36,078 nt of DNA from Trichomonas tenax. Its lineage: Eukaryota; Parabasalia; Trichomonadida; Trichomonadidae. Shown here piece by piece: positions 18,001 to 25,953 of this stretch. How positions within the stretch are numbered: position 1 is the first letter of the stretch; each line of letters starts with the position of its first letter. Both the position numbers and the translations under genes were made by a program. The notes below the pieces were generated by a model that was not told the origin of the DNA, did not search any database, and saw only the letters and a list, made by a program, of their open reading frames with translations. The DNA lies in the NCBI GenBank assembly GCA_023091735.1, contig JALKBU010000512.1, forward strand, positions 1-36,078, written 5' to 3'.

Positions 18001-19592
18001 ATGAATATAACGAAGACAGTACCTCATCCGATGATGATCCAAATAATACGAATCTTGATCGAAGACCAAAAGTTTATCAAATCCCTGTTCAACTTATTGA
18101 ACCTTCTATTGCAAAGACAATTCAAGAAATTTCCAACGAAGAAAATATTCCTATTGAAATTCAAACTATCAACGTTGCTCACAATGATTCGGAAAACGAA
18201 GATGATCACGAAGAAGAAAATAAAGCAGAAGAATCTTCATCATCAAATGAAGAGGTCGCAGAAGAAGAAAAGAACGAAAATGGAACAGAACAAAAGAACG
18301 AAACACCGAAAATCAATTTGAACAAACTGAAGAATGAAATTGCAAAGATGAAGAATCGTTATCAGACACCAAACATTTCTAATCCAAAGACATCAACACT
18401 TGTTGTCGTAAATAATCCAAATGATCAACAACAAACCGAAATCAAATCAAATGCAATTGTTGTTGAAATCAAACACAAAGCATCTGAAGAGAAACCAAAG
18501 AAAACGCCGCCACAAATTCCATTGGTTTCAGTCAACAAAAAACAACAACCAGAGCATCCAACAACAGAAAAAGAAGGCCGTAAGAAAAAGATTTCAACAC
18601 TCATTTCACATGATGATGATTCCACGTATGATCCCGTTAAATTCCTTCGATCTCTTGATACGCAGCCTGCTCAGAAGCCAAAACCAAAGCAGAATAAGAA
18701 GAGTCCACAGGCCGCAACACTTTTATCACATGATGATCCAAACTATGATCCAGTTGCATTCCTTAAATCATTAGACACAAAACCACCAAAGCAGAACCAC
18801 AACAAGCAGAATAATAATAAACAGAATAGAAAGAAACCAGCAACACTTGTTGTTGGAGCTATCGATCCTTCGCAACTTGACAACAGACCAAATCAAAATC
18901 AGAACAATGAAAGACGCCGATATAAGCGTAATGTTGAAGTCGTTGAAAATGAAAAAGTCGATAAAGGTGATGTCGAGATCGTTAAGAAGAAGATTATTGT
19001 TCATCTTGGAACTAAATCACAAATAGATTATCCAGTTGAATTCCCACAGCAACGAAAAGAAAGAAATCAATTTGTTACACGAAGTGGAGAAAGAATTCAA
19101 CGCTCAAGAGACATTTCATCGATGCGTCTATTGGTTGATGAAGATAAATCATTAAGCGTTGGAGTGAAATCACAAAAAACTGAGCCTGTCACTAAAAATC
19201 CAATATCAGCAGAAAATCCACAGCCTGAAGCGGCACCAAATGATGATGTTATTAGACGTCACAAGAATGAAGGTGCTGCTGAGCTTCAAGGAATTAAATT
19301 CGATGAAAAACAAGAATCAAAAACACAAGAAACAAAGCAAAATCAAGGAAAGTCTAAGAAGCAATTGAGGAAAGAAATGAATAAGCGCTTTGCTGTCTAT
19401 ATACCATCAAAAGATAACAAACCAAAAGAAGAACCTCAAAAGCAGCAAGAACAGACTTCAAATCAAGAACAAATGATAATAGAAGAATCAATTGATCATA
19501 ATAACTATGCTGATTGGGAAGAAATTGACCATGAAGAATATATCAGCATTCAGCGTTCTTCGCGCTCACGTTCACGTGGCGGAAGACATTAA
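12066..19592 (+). CDS. ASCC3: ASCC3/Slh1-like dual-cassette Ski2-type helicase
   Basis: 2508 residues; the start is the ATG at 12066 rather than the TTG just before it. Cassette 1: Walker A APTGAGKTN (about 178-186), ITPMKALA, TPEKWD, DEIH (about 294-297), LGLSATLPNY, GIHHAGLPRADR, TATLAWGVNLPAH, QMFGRAGRPQFD. Its RTLRQVEQTQNMIRILGLS and GILDVHQMFGRAGRPQFD stretches fit ASCC3 better than Brr2. A Sec63-type region follows. Cassette 2 keeps GTGKS (about 1022) but has DDAH at about 1116 and a weaker SAT motif (LSNTIAN). A second Sec63-like region ends near 1780. The last 700 residues are charged and disordered, ending in SRSRSRGGRH. The N-terminus is short for the family. ASCC3/Slh1 splits collided ribosomes and is used in alkylation repair. 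Brr2 is the main alternative. Confidence 0.85.
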   Translation: MSEPWQGSSCEEWIERVVESFKPEFPEEIVEKITQLLLSDYDDGYIQSRAAKMLGPASKSIADTFIDWRSQIVKYFQAKYQEINQTKVNTKQFYTPVKRMKPVIPVVKSKYHNTEAVNASRFDVEATTLAKPVVERKKLTDLPVWVQQSFPNCVELNDIQSQIFETAYNTNDNMLVLAPTGAGKTNVALLTILHEIKKHLVDIPGIPPHLDDSPFLIVYITPMKALAMEIQDKLNNALKHLKINVEEYTGDTSLTSSELERSHILVATPEKWDITTRKAGENAPCMRLKLLIIDEIHLLADERGPVIECLVARTLRQVEQTQNMIRILGLSATLPNYTDVANFIRVSDNGLFFFGPEYRPVPLAMTLIGAKKTDKTPTEETQKLFNELMGKGMKKDTVQVDVVGIQVLNEILPKQHQIIIFVHSRNETHRYAHIISRYCKIPVSQEMIKLAGKRNLNPQLKDVIGLGIGIHHAGLPRADRIFVEEMFRANMIQILVCTATLAWGVNLPAHTVIIKGTKVFNSELGRIEDIGILDVHQMFGRAGRPQFDTCGEAFLITENKVLTNYTRTLVNAESIISRFMNKLEDFLNAEVSLGTVASRSDAITWATYTFMYQLNPDPNDTESRVDAAIKNLKKYGMVKYSKATEVLHPTHVGLVSSMHYIPFNSVRFLEEEMRGDMEEGELIDCVFSSGIVDNMAVRKSEYKEMEMYKPVIPFHSAIEEIAGKVSFLMQTYISRESLKTTTLQLEQGWIADNISRIFDAIYEISVERGWCFLASFSLDLCKMVENRMWWCRMRTDCPLKQIMSFPKDDPLLRRIEMQGLSLDDLRVIKFDELRQMLRSDKLANDAIDYAKKFPNVKMTATYQPITDKIVSIVINTTFPFEWDYNICGNFMQFKIFIEDGNENAFYIASDFSIDKTLAREGVFLEYCVPVAIESRSYVISITSVKYLAASDRITLKLDRFNKPFDSFSSNLLNLKPLPVSAINDYKYMKIFDFKFFNELQTQLFFQIYHTNENILVCAPNGTGKSVIAEIAIIKMLIKDNNAKCLYINPLQSSIDEKYSKWKDKFNVCNLTGDLSTDSKTVALSRVIIGTPDKVDNITKIRSLKFIFSDFKLIIVDDAHMMNSPKGALIEVIYSRMLRFAKNARTVVLSNTIANPIDFAIYFGVNSKQTYNFPLESRPVRMRPLMRGFPGRNYSARMAAMNKPLSDSIQHFANGQPTIVFVSSKKQVKLTASELIDYANNRGEPYYYQTDEATKASETIKDSELAHFLELGVGIHHSGLPKKDQLIVEDLFRKGQLKLLVAPVSLAWGKYLPAKFVVIKGTEYWDARTNQYVPYPMNDMQQMMSRAGRPNIDTEGLIMILCEESRKEFLQNFVYTPIPVESFLGNIMPNVISNEIANRNIKSLKSLYKFLGGTFLKIRMNYNPKYYGKKLAELVENAIEHLINDKTILVDQHGKFMPTQIGQISALYGVHPRIINTFSHRSYDASAIDLLLRAVYQASDLTAVSYRFGDDKILQDMNPRFAARDSLTQSYTKAFYILQYYLSNRKMPSQDFEMDAPIIVDKVIKIAKCFAEICAIKGLLDETLNCLSLIQMLSFGCWHDANPIQTMIDIESFQELFSQNLYLLPQIIFSRQRVPQTLHDFRMNVPLYRKTKCFINSKRTAFRIQIELISGRVGSQMFTKIADLQNTIQSMHFLVCHQPSRKVYAHTRIVLDKKEITTDVECLSPLPKGDIWIYMIPEYVPGLDQIFPLAPQDAEKLKPIPKNFFNRHLEPIKQVPNVAIQEEQSPENIDQKPGVRQMFTKKRTQPPEALVVGRKVQPFEPGYFNKPQPTPASQEKPEGKNGQIRIEILSEGSDNDDQDGEIKVVRPSRMKRKHLEVAKQQTHESESNQESPAQKESNDDALPQLSDDEIDQLLEEEIDLTKNITNINSEQSTESENKQQESKSNEEEEYEDDYNEDDDDDPFSKFNTDSSDNDYNMQDDEYNEDSTSSDDDPNNTNLDRRPKVYQIPVQLIEPSIAKTIQEISNEENIPIEIQTINVAHNDSENEDDHEEENKAEESSSSNEEVAEEEKNENGTEQKNETPKINLNKLKNEIAKMKNRYQTPNISNPKTSTLVVVNNPNDQQQTEIKSNAIVVEIKHKASEEKPKKTPPQIPLVSVNKKQQPEHPTTEKEGRKKKISTLISHDDDSTYDPVKFLRSLDTQPAQKPKPKQNKKSPQAATLLSHDDPNYDPVAFLKSLDTKPPKQNHNKQNNNKQNRKKPATLVVGAIDPSQLDNRPNQNQNNERRRYKRNVEVVENEKVDKGDVEIVKKKIIVHLGTKSQIDYPVEFPQQRKERNQFVTRSGERIQRSRDISSMRLLVDEDKSLSVGVKSQKTEPVTKNPISAENPQPEAAPNDDVIRRHKNEGAAELQGIKFDEKQESKTQETKQNQGKSKKQLRKEMNKRFAVYIPSKDNKPKEEPQKQQEQTSNQEQMIIEESIDHNNYADWEEIDHEEYISIQRSSRSRSRGGRH
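18595..18780 (+). other. Tandem SHDD-type linear motif inside the helicase tail
   Basis: Two copies of a 20-odd residue motif lie about 40 residues apart in the disordered tail (about residues 2177-2240): STLISHDDDSTYDPVKFL..SLDT and ATLLSHDDPNYDPVAFLKSL. Two more STL/ATL-V stretches (STLVVVNNP, ATLVVGAIDP) flank them. Repetition of an aromatic/acidic motif inside otherwise low-complexity sequence suggests a short partner-binding motif. The partner is unknown. Confidence 0.7.
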
Positions 19593-19780
19593 ATATATTA
19601 AGGGCGGGGTCCGAGTGTTTTGATAACCTTAAAGATATCTCTACTCAAAATCAATAGAGAATAATTAAACCAGTATAAATGTATAGTATATGTAGTAAAG
19701 TATATATGTATATATGTGTTATTAAAAATTACTCCAAATCCACATATTTGCATTCGCATTAATTACTCCGAGAGTATTTT

Positions 19781-20838
19781 TTAATTCAATATTTTTGAAA
19801 ACAAAATATTACAAATAAAGTTCGAAAAAAATAGTGAAATATAAATGAATTCAATTAATAATGTATGCTTTGGAGTACGTTTTGGAGTTTTGAAAGGACG
19901 CACAGAATCAATCATGTATGTTGAAAAATGTGATAAATTAAGATCTGTTGCTTGAGAAAGCATACTTTGAGTGGTTGGTAAATAATCTGTATATTTGTTG
20001 ATATAACACTCACTAATTAGCATAGCAGTATCTGAATAACCAATTCCAAAAAAGAATTCGAATCATATGAATTATTTTGAAAATTACATTTTGTTAGCAT
20101 TTGAGCAATCTGAAGTATAGAGATAAAGTCATAATGACCTGAGTTGTTGACGAAGTTGCAATAATCTGTAAAAAGATAAATTGATATACCGTTACCAGTA
20201 AAAAATGCTGGGGATGATGTTCCAGTATTCATATTGTTGATGAAAGTTGAGAATCAAATACTCGAATTTTCGTTGATTTCATCAAAGAGATGAATACAAA
20301 AAGTTGTAGTAGATCCAGAATATTCATTTATTGACGAAAGTGTAATTTCCTCATATATCAATCTGAGTGGTCCTTTTCCAGCACCTGCTTCTGCAATTGA
20401 TGACATTAATATTTTATTCTTAAATGATATTTGACTCGAAATAGATACACTGCAGTAGGCGCCATAATTATTGCTGCCAACTTCATTTTTGTAGCTTTCA
20501 ATTCGTTGTTGAACACAATGTCCTTCTCGTTCAAATAATATTCCTGCGCCATTAAAACTTTTAGTGCATTCATCAAATAAAGAATCTTCTACTAACAATT
20601 TAGTTGAATTATCTGTGTTAGTAATAATAATTGATCCACTTGTAAGTTTAGAAAAAAGGCAATAACAAGCATGGAAGCAGGAAACAGAACCTGTTATCTG
20701 TTCATTTACTAGGTTTTCAACTGCTAAATACTCTGATTGTCCAAAAAACTCGGACCAATCCTTCCTTGTCACATTTCTTTCATGAAAAACTGACATTTTA
20801 GGGTTATTTACATCGAGGCCTAATTCAATCAAAAACAT
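19781..20838 (-). pseudogene. Decayed older member of the repeat family
   Basis: Starts with a real ATG at 20838 and aligns along its length with the repeat protein: KDWSEFFGQSEYL (for GWSDFYDSPDYL), EDSLFDECTKSFNGAGILFEREGHC, SSINEYSG, then LSHFSTY near the end. Two lesions are visible. A TGA at about 20254-20256 replaces the arginine of the IIRSSTF block (CGA to TGA is one transition), and a one-base shift lies in the T-run near 20050, after which the frame continues ISECYINKYTDY to the end. This copy keeps about 25 residues ahead of the W-S-E-F-F motif, including MSVFHERNVTRKDW, which corresponds to the untranslated start of the young copies. It is convergent with the ASCC3-like gene, 188 bases away. 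Confidence 0.8.
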
Positions 20839-21373
20839 AATAACAATTATTTCCTGCTATGGCTGTTTAAATTATATTGTGAAAATTTGAAAAAAAAAAC
20901 AGAATTTTGTGAATTTTGTCAAAAATATCAACAATTTGTTTTTGAAACATTCGCAATAGTAGCAATTATTTGAAATTTGATTTTATGAATAATTTTATTT
21001 CTATTAAATCATTAATACTATTTTAACGAGGTTATGTAAATTATTTTCCAATTTTGTGTCCAATGGCAAAGAAAATCCTGCAAAATTATTCTTACATCAA
21101 TGGACTTAATGTTTCTCATTAAGAAATCCAATAGATTAACATTGACCAATTTTTCTCTTTGACTCAACAAAAATGTTACATTTCAAAAGCGAAATGTTTC
21201 GTGATATGATTATTTCATTCATCTTTAATGGTGTTTTGCGTTTCAACAAGTCACATTGTAAAGTGTCAGATTGATAGATTTTTAAAAGGTGACATTTAAT
21301 GTAAAGCGAAAAATGTCAAAAAAAAATAATAATGGGTGAATTTGATGTGAGAGAAATAAATTACATTATATAG
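20839..21373. other. Spacer upstream of the hairpin array, with promoter-like motifs
   Basis: No open frame. A small perfect hairpin (ACATTTC, six-base loop, GAAATGT) lies at about 21177-21196. Between 21249 and 21318 there are AGTCAC, TGTCA (21264), GTGACA (21289) and TGTCA (21314), the same motif cluster that precedes several genes here; the last lies about 55 bases before the hairpin array begins. Confidence 0.5.
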
Positions 21374-21940
21374 GTGTTTTTGGCCCATTTCTGCTATTGT
21401 GTGCAGCTATATCACACTGCATGGCTGCGCGCAGCAGCAGAAATGGGACAAAAACACTTTCAAGAAGAAAGTTGTGCATCGAAGTAATTTTCGCTTCTTT
21501 AGCTGGTGAATATCTGGGATCTATGTATCTCTAAGAAGTCACTAGCTAAAGAAGCGAAAAACATCAGCCTTTGCCGAAATCATGTCGATTTAATTTTTTT
21601 AAAATTCTGCTTTTTAGACATCTTTGATACTGTGTGCAGTTATCATATGTGTGGTAGATGCGCTCAGTATCAAAGATAGCCAAAAAGCAAAATATTTTTG
21701 TGAATCGAAGTTATCTCGGCAAAAAAACACGAGATCCCTTGCTTCTTCAGCGGGAGATTGACTTAGATTCATGTGATGCTAAAGATTTACTTGCTAAAGA
21801 AACGAGGGATCTCGGTCTGCGTTGAAATAACTTAGTTTTTCAATCGGCTTTGAAATAGCCCTTTTCCTACATGTTTTCTGCTGTGCGCAGACACACAGTG
21901 TAATGCAGTTGCACACAGCAGCAGAAATGGACGAAAAGCA
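21374..21940. repeat. Array of five hairpins of two alternating types
   Basis: Five consecutive inverted repeats with centres roughly 110-125 bases apart. A: arms 21374-21407 and 21424-21457 (29 of 34 match). B: 21488-21509 and 21539-21560 (21 of 22). C: 21604-21636 and 21661-21693 (27 of 33). D: 21730-21751 and 21793-21814 (19 of 22). E: about 21861-21890 and 21909-21938 (imperfect, with a 3-base slip). A, C and E share a TTTCTGCT/GTGTGCAG-type tip; B and D share CTTCTTTAGC arms and a related loop (GGATCTATGT in B, AGATTCATGT in D). So the array alternates type 1 and type 2. No coding potential. It could be a structured non-coding RNA, a precursor of small RNAs, or a cluster of foldback elements. 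Confidence 0.8.
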
Positions 21941-22366
21941 TGCTTTTTGAAATTTTTAATTTGAACACTCCTCCCTCTAATTTTGAATCTGACAACTACT
22001 TTTTATTTGGCAAATAATCTTTTACTTGACAAAATGAATTTTTTAATTGTTTTTTGACTATTTTTCAATCCGACAATCTGACACTTTACAACGAGACTCG
22101 TTGACACGCAAAACAATAGGCATAATCATTGCACGAAATAAAATCAAATAAATATTGTCAAAAAGCGAGAAAAAGTAAAATTAATAAACGTATTTCTTAT
22201 CGTCAATTCTTTCATAAATTATTTTACCAAACAGATGTGCGATCCCAATAACGAAAGACCATCGCTTTAAAATTGTTTTTTGAAATTTGAATGAAATTTT
22301 TTCGTGGAGAAATTTTCCCCTCAATAACAATATCACCAAATTTCTCTCCACTAACAATTTTAAAAG
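21941..22366. other. Spacer between the hairpin array and the kinase gene
   Basis: A perfect palindrome AAAAGCATGCTTTT overlaps the array's end at about 21935-21948. The rest is AT-rich, with scattered TGACA/TGTCA cores (for example CTGACACTTT near 22079). A 68-codon minus-strand frame at 22224-22430 overlaps the kinase promoter and has no recognisable features. Confidence 0.45.
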
Positions 22367-22456
22367 TGACATCTTTCATAAACGTGATAATTTTCAATGC
22401 AGAAAGGTGACAAGCTCTAAAATGTGACACTACCCAATAAATGTGACAATTTTTCG
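22367..22456 (+). promoter_or_regulatory. TGACA motif cluster before the kinase gene
   Basis: Four GTGACA cores occur in 80 bases (about 22366, 22406, 22424 and 22443), the last only 10 bases before the ATG at 22457. All point in the same direction, giving TGTCA on the minus strand. A divergent initiator or a repeated regulator-binding site are both possible. Confidence 0.5.
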
Positions 22457-23953
22457 ATGCAACAATTTCCTCCTGGGGCTAACGAGCATTGCGTTGGCAA
22501 CTATATGCTGATACGCACGCTCGGAGAAGGCATTACTGGCAAAGTCAAACTTGCCATGAACAAAGAAACGAACGAAAACGTGGCAATCAAAATTATTCCT
22601 AAATCAAGCTTTGAAAAACGTGCAGATTTACAAGAAAAAGTTCATCGAGAATGCGCATTGATGCGACTGACCAATCATCCGAACATTATGAAGCTTATTG
22701 ACGTTTTTGAATCTCCACGACACCTTTATATCGTATTAGAATATGCCAAACAGGGTGAATTGTTCGACTACTTGATTTCTAGGCGTGTCCTCCCGGAGGA
22801 TCAGGCCTTAGACTTCTTCAGGCAGATTATTTTGGCGATTGAATATCTCCACTCTTACGGAATTTGTCATCGCGATTTGAAACCGGAAAATATTCTGCTG
22901 GATGAGTCCACTAGAGTCAAAATTGCAGATTTCGGATTCGCAAGATGGGTTCGTTCGAATATTGCAGAAACTTCATGCGGATCTCCGCATTATGCGGCAC
23001 CAGAAGTGATCAATGGCCATCCTTATGATGGAAGGAAGGCAGATATTTGGAGCTGTGGTGTTATTTTGTTTGCACTTTTGGCTGGATATCTTCCTTTCGA
23101 TGATCCTTCGATTCGAACACTTCTTCACAAGGTAAAGCGTGGAAACTTCCAGATGCCTAGTTTCAGACCAGAAATTCGAGATTTATTACATAAGATTCTC
23201 ACGGTCGATCCACAACAGAGAATTTCGATCGCTGAAATCAAGCAGCATCCAGCATTTAGGATTGGCATCAACAAAAAATATATTTTTCCAAGTCCTGTTC
23301 AGTTTTCGATGCTTGAGCCAATTGATTTTACAACAATTAAGCCAGATTTGCTTGAAAACTTGCGCATGATTGGTTTCAACGATGAAGAGCTCGAGGAACA
23401 GTTGAGCTCAACAGAAAACACAATGGCAAAAGTTTTTCTTTCGATGTTACAAGAAAGACTTGATCTTGATGCTTTGCCTTGGAACCAAGCAATTATTGAT
23501 GAGACAGAAGAACTCGGACAAGAAGCTATCATGCGTGCTGTCAAAATGCCAAGCTTTAAGAGTGATTCGGATGATGCATTCCAAAGACACTTAGTTTCGC
23601 CATCAGAGAGTTATTCAATGGGCGCAATGTCTATTGCTAATCATCAGGATTGGAATATTGTTGATGATTTCGATTCCATTGCTGAAGATGTTTTTGATAC
23701 TTATGGAATGAACATCTGGCAGATTATGTTCAATATTCAGACATTCTTGAACACAAATGGAATGCAGTGGTTCCATCCTGATCCTCAATATATTATTGCA
23801 AGGAACGAAAGTTCGAATTTTTACATAATTATCGAAGCTTCATACAGAACTTCAGATGATATCACAATCCTTGGAAGACTCCGCAGAGGTGACGAAGCTG
23901 AGTTTAATTCCATCTTTGATTCCCTCAAGACTGCGCTGGGTGTATTCTCATAA
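22457..23953 (+). CDS. CAMK-group protein kinase, BRSK/AMPK-like
   Basis: 498 residues from the first in-frame ATG (22457); the frame is open to a GTG at 22424. The kinase domain (about 16-270) has glycine loop LGEGITGKV, catalytic lysine VAIKII (about K45), HRDLKPEN (about 138-145, D140), DFG (about 158-160), activation segment SCGSPHYAAPEVI, and DIWSCGVILFALLAGYLPF. The GSPHYAAPE and the following UBA-like segment (LLENLRMIGFNDEELEEQL, about 308-330) are typical of BRSK/SAD and AMPK-related kinases. A C-terminal folded segment (about 425-498: MNIWQIMFNIQTFLNTNGMQW and onwards) fits a KA1-type membrane or regulatory domain. All catalytic residues are intact, so it should be an active serine/threonine kinase. 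It is convergent with repeat copy 2, 34 bases away. Confidence 0.9.
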   Translation: MQQFPPGANEHCVGNYMLIRTLGEGITGKVKLAMNKETNENVAIKIIPKSSFEKRADLQEKVHRECALMRLTNHPNIMKLIDVFESPRHLYIVLEYAKQGELFDYLISRRVLPEDQALDFFRQIILAIEYLHSYGICHRDLKPENILLDESTRVKIADFGFARWVRSNIAETSCGSPHYAAPEVINGHPYDGRKADIWSCGVILFALLAGYLPFDDPSIRTLLHKVKRGNFQMPSFRPEIRDLLHKILTVDPQQRISIAEIKQHPAFRIGINKKYIFPSPVQFSMLEPIDFTTIKPDLLENLRMIGFNDEELEEQLSSTENTMAKVFLSMLQERLDLDALPWNQAIIDETEELGQEAIMRAVKMPSFKSDSDDAFQRHLVSPSESYSMGAMSIANHQDWNIVDDFDSIAEDVFDTYGMNIWQIMFNIQTFLNTNGMQWFHPDPQYIIARNESSNFYIIIEASYRTSDDITILGRLRRGDEAEFNSIFDSLKTALGVFS

Positions 23954-23976
23954 ATTTGTCTTTCCTTTTGTTATAT

Positions 23977-25016
23977 CTTAAATACTTTATTTTAATACAA
24001 ACAATTGATAAACAAAAAAGACTTTTTCAAATAAACAAAATTTGTAGTCAAATTGGATGATTTGTGTGATTTCTGGGGTTGGTTGGGAAAATAGAAGAGG
24101 ATGAATTGCAAAACATTTGTATGTCGAAAAATGGGAAAGTTGAAGATATGTTGCTTCTGTGAGTGTATTTTGTATTGCTGCGCCGCCTTTATATTCGTCA
24201 AAATAGCATTCTGAGGCAGTGACACTACCACAAAATGTATTTCTTGTATATGTGTTATTCTGAAAGATGCAATGTATAACAAATGCGGTTAATGTATTGC
24301 AATATATAAATTCTTCATATCCTGAATTGTTGATGTAATTGCATGATTCAATATCAAGATGAACAGATGATGAAGTTCCACAAAACAGAGATGGAGAAGA
24401 AACAGAAAAACTATGTTTGTTGTTTACGAATGTTGATGATCGAATAATTGAGGCTGAACGAATTCGATCAACAAAAATAATACAACATCTATGTGTATAT
24501 GCAGATGATTCGTTGATTGATGAAATATTGAATGCACCATTCTTGATAAATAAATTCGCATATCCTTGACCACTTACATCACCTGACAAAACAATGGATG
24601 AATCAATGATTTTGTTTTCAAATGTTTCTGAAACATCAACAAAACAATAGCACCCACCTTTTCCATAATCATTGTTGCTGATTTTAGATTTGTAGCTGCA
24701 AATTCGATGTTCGACACATCGACCTTCACTCTCGAAAAGAAGTGATCCTCCTTTTTCGGTATTAGAGCATTCTGAGAAGATGCTGTCTTCGGTCAGAAGA
24801 TTTGTAGATGAAATTGTTGTACTAATTGAAATCGCGCGGTTATCAATCCTTGAAAAGTCGCAGAACGAAACGAAATAACTTGATGAAGAACTTGTAATGC
24901 GTTCATTAGTTTTGTGTTTTGATTCTAAATAATCAGGAGAATCGTAGAAATCGGACCAACCCTCAAATATATTTGCCACATTTACATTTTTATGAAAACT
25001 GACAATATAAGGTTAA
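23977..25016 (-). repeat. Dispersed repeat element, copy 2
   Basis: Shares both ends with copy 1: on the minus strand it begins TTTAACCTTATATTGTCAGTT (about 25014) and ends TTGTATTAAAATAAA (about 23983). The left end lies within the 3' flank of the kinase gene, about 30 bases after its stop. A decayed relative (25093-25953) lies directly upstream in the same direction. Confidence 0.8.
23987..24979 (-). CDS. Repeat-family protein, copy 2 (no ATG in frame)
   Basis: 330 open codons beginning at the same GTG as copy 1, again with no ATG in frame. By eye it differs from copy 1 at about 22 residues. Only one lies in the first 160 (S to N), most lie between about 166 and 252, and three near the end. 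The variable block includes YEEFIYCNTLTAFVIHCIF where copy 1 has YQEFIFCRDLTTFIKQCIF; nearly all of these base changes alter the amino acid. Other comments are as for copy 1. Confidence 0.6.
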   Translation of the reverse strand: MANIFEGWSDFYDSPDYLESKHKTNERITSSSSSYFVSFCDFSRIDNRAISISTTISSTNLLTEDSIFSECSNTEKGGSLLFESEGRCVEHRICSYKSKISNNDYGKGGCYCFVDVSETFENKIIDSSIVLSGDVSGQGYANLFIKNGAFNISSINESSAYTHRCCIIFVDRIRSASIIRSSTFVNNKHSFSVSSPSLFCGTSSSVHLDIESCNYINNSGYEEFIYCNTLTAFVIHCIFQNNTYTRNTFCGSVTASECYFDEYKGGAAIQNTLTEATYLQLSHFSTYKCFAIHPLLFSQPTPEITQIIQFDYKFCLFEKVFFVYQLFVLK

Positions 25017-25092
25017 ATATAGTTAAAGATTTAAGGATATAGTTGATAAAGAATATCCATATCGATGAAAAATTGCGTAGTTGATTTTGCAA

Positions 25093-25953
25093 TTACAGGA
25101 GAATAATGACTTTTTGATTGTTGATATCATTTGGCTCAAAAAGATTTTCAATAATTTGTTTGTGAAGGCATTCATCTATTTTCATTAGATTTAACTGTAT
25201 ATCGGGATTTGCGGCATTTTCATTGAATGTTGTTGTTTTAGAATTAAAGGTTCCATTATTGTTCATCACATAACATCTAGTGAATGTAATTTGACCTGTA
25301 ACTATTTCATTATTATTACAATCATTATCTTTTACAACGCAATCATTCAAGTCCATTTTGTCGGTTTTCAATAGATTTGAATAGAAAATCAAATTAGAAA
25401 TAATTGAGGTGAAATTAATTGCCAAATTTTGGGAGTAATATCCATACAAAAAGTTACTTTTGACAATATTTTTGTTTAATATACAATATTCCATACTTAG
25501 AGATGATTCAATTCTCAATAGACCATACTGGCACATTGTATCTGTAAAATTTGATTTTATAATACTGGTGTTTATCGATTGAATAACACCTCCTAAGTCT
25601 AAATCACCATTATCATAAAATATCATTTCAGTTATTTCAGATGAATCGGGTATTGAAATACATCCTTCAATATTTTTTTGCTGATGATGTTTGGAAACAT
25701 GTTTTAGCTATCACCATTTTCATTTTCTGACAAAAATAAATGTTGCGTTATCATAAGAATAGCAATTTGAAAACGAAAATTTCTCAATTAAGCACAAGAT
25801 GTCGTCCTGTAATTTCAGAACGGTTGCACGAAGATTTAAAAATTCGCATTGATAAATAAAAGTATTCTTTTTGAGAAATAGTTGGTAATTATAATATAGA
25901 TTATATTCTGGGTTTCCAAAATAGTCGTTCCATTGTTTACGAATGGATGACAA
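25093..25953 (-). pseudogene. Decayed, divergent member of the repeat family
   Basis: A single reading frame with three closely spaced stops (TGA, TGA, TAG just after 25720) separates two open pieces. The first piece has RKQWNDYFGNPEYN, the family's W-x-D-x-F/Y-x-x-x-x-Y block, then FIYQCEFLNLRATVLKL. The second has IIKSNFTDTMCQYGLLRIE, SMEYCILNKNIVKSNF and ITFTRCYVMNNN, the same strand-like repeats. There is no ATG at its beginning; a TGA precedes the first TTG. It is much more diverged than the 19781-20838 copy. Together with copy 2 it forms a head-to-tail pair of old and young members. Confidence 0.7.

Noticed and set aside
21374..21940. Conservation of RNA pairing by G-U wobbles
   Set aside because: Hairpins A and B favour G-U on the plus strand, but hairpin C favours the minus strand, so transitions alone can explain it.
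25720..25953. The first open piece of the divergent repeat relative as a separate small gene
   Set aside because: It continues in the same frame into the next piece and aligns to the N-terminus of the repeat protein, so it is part of one pseudogene.
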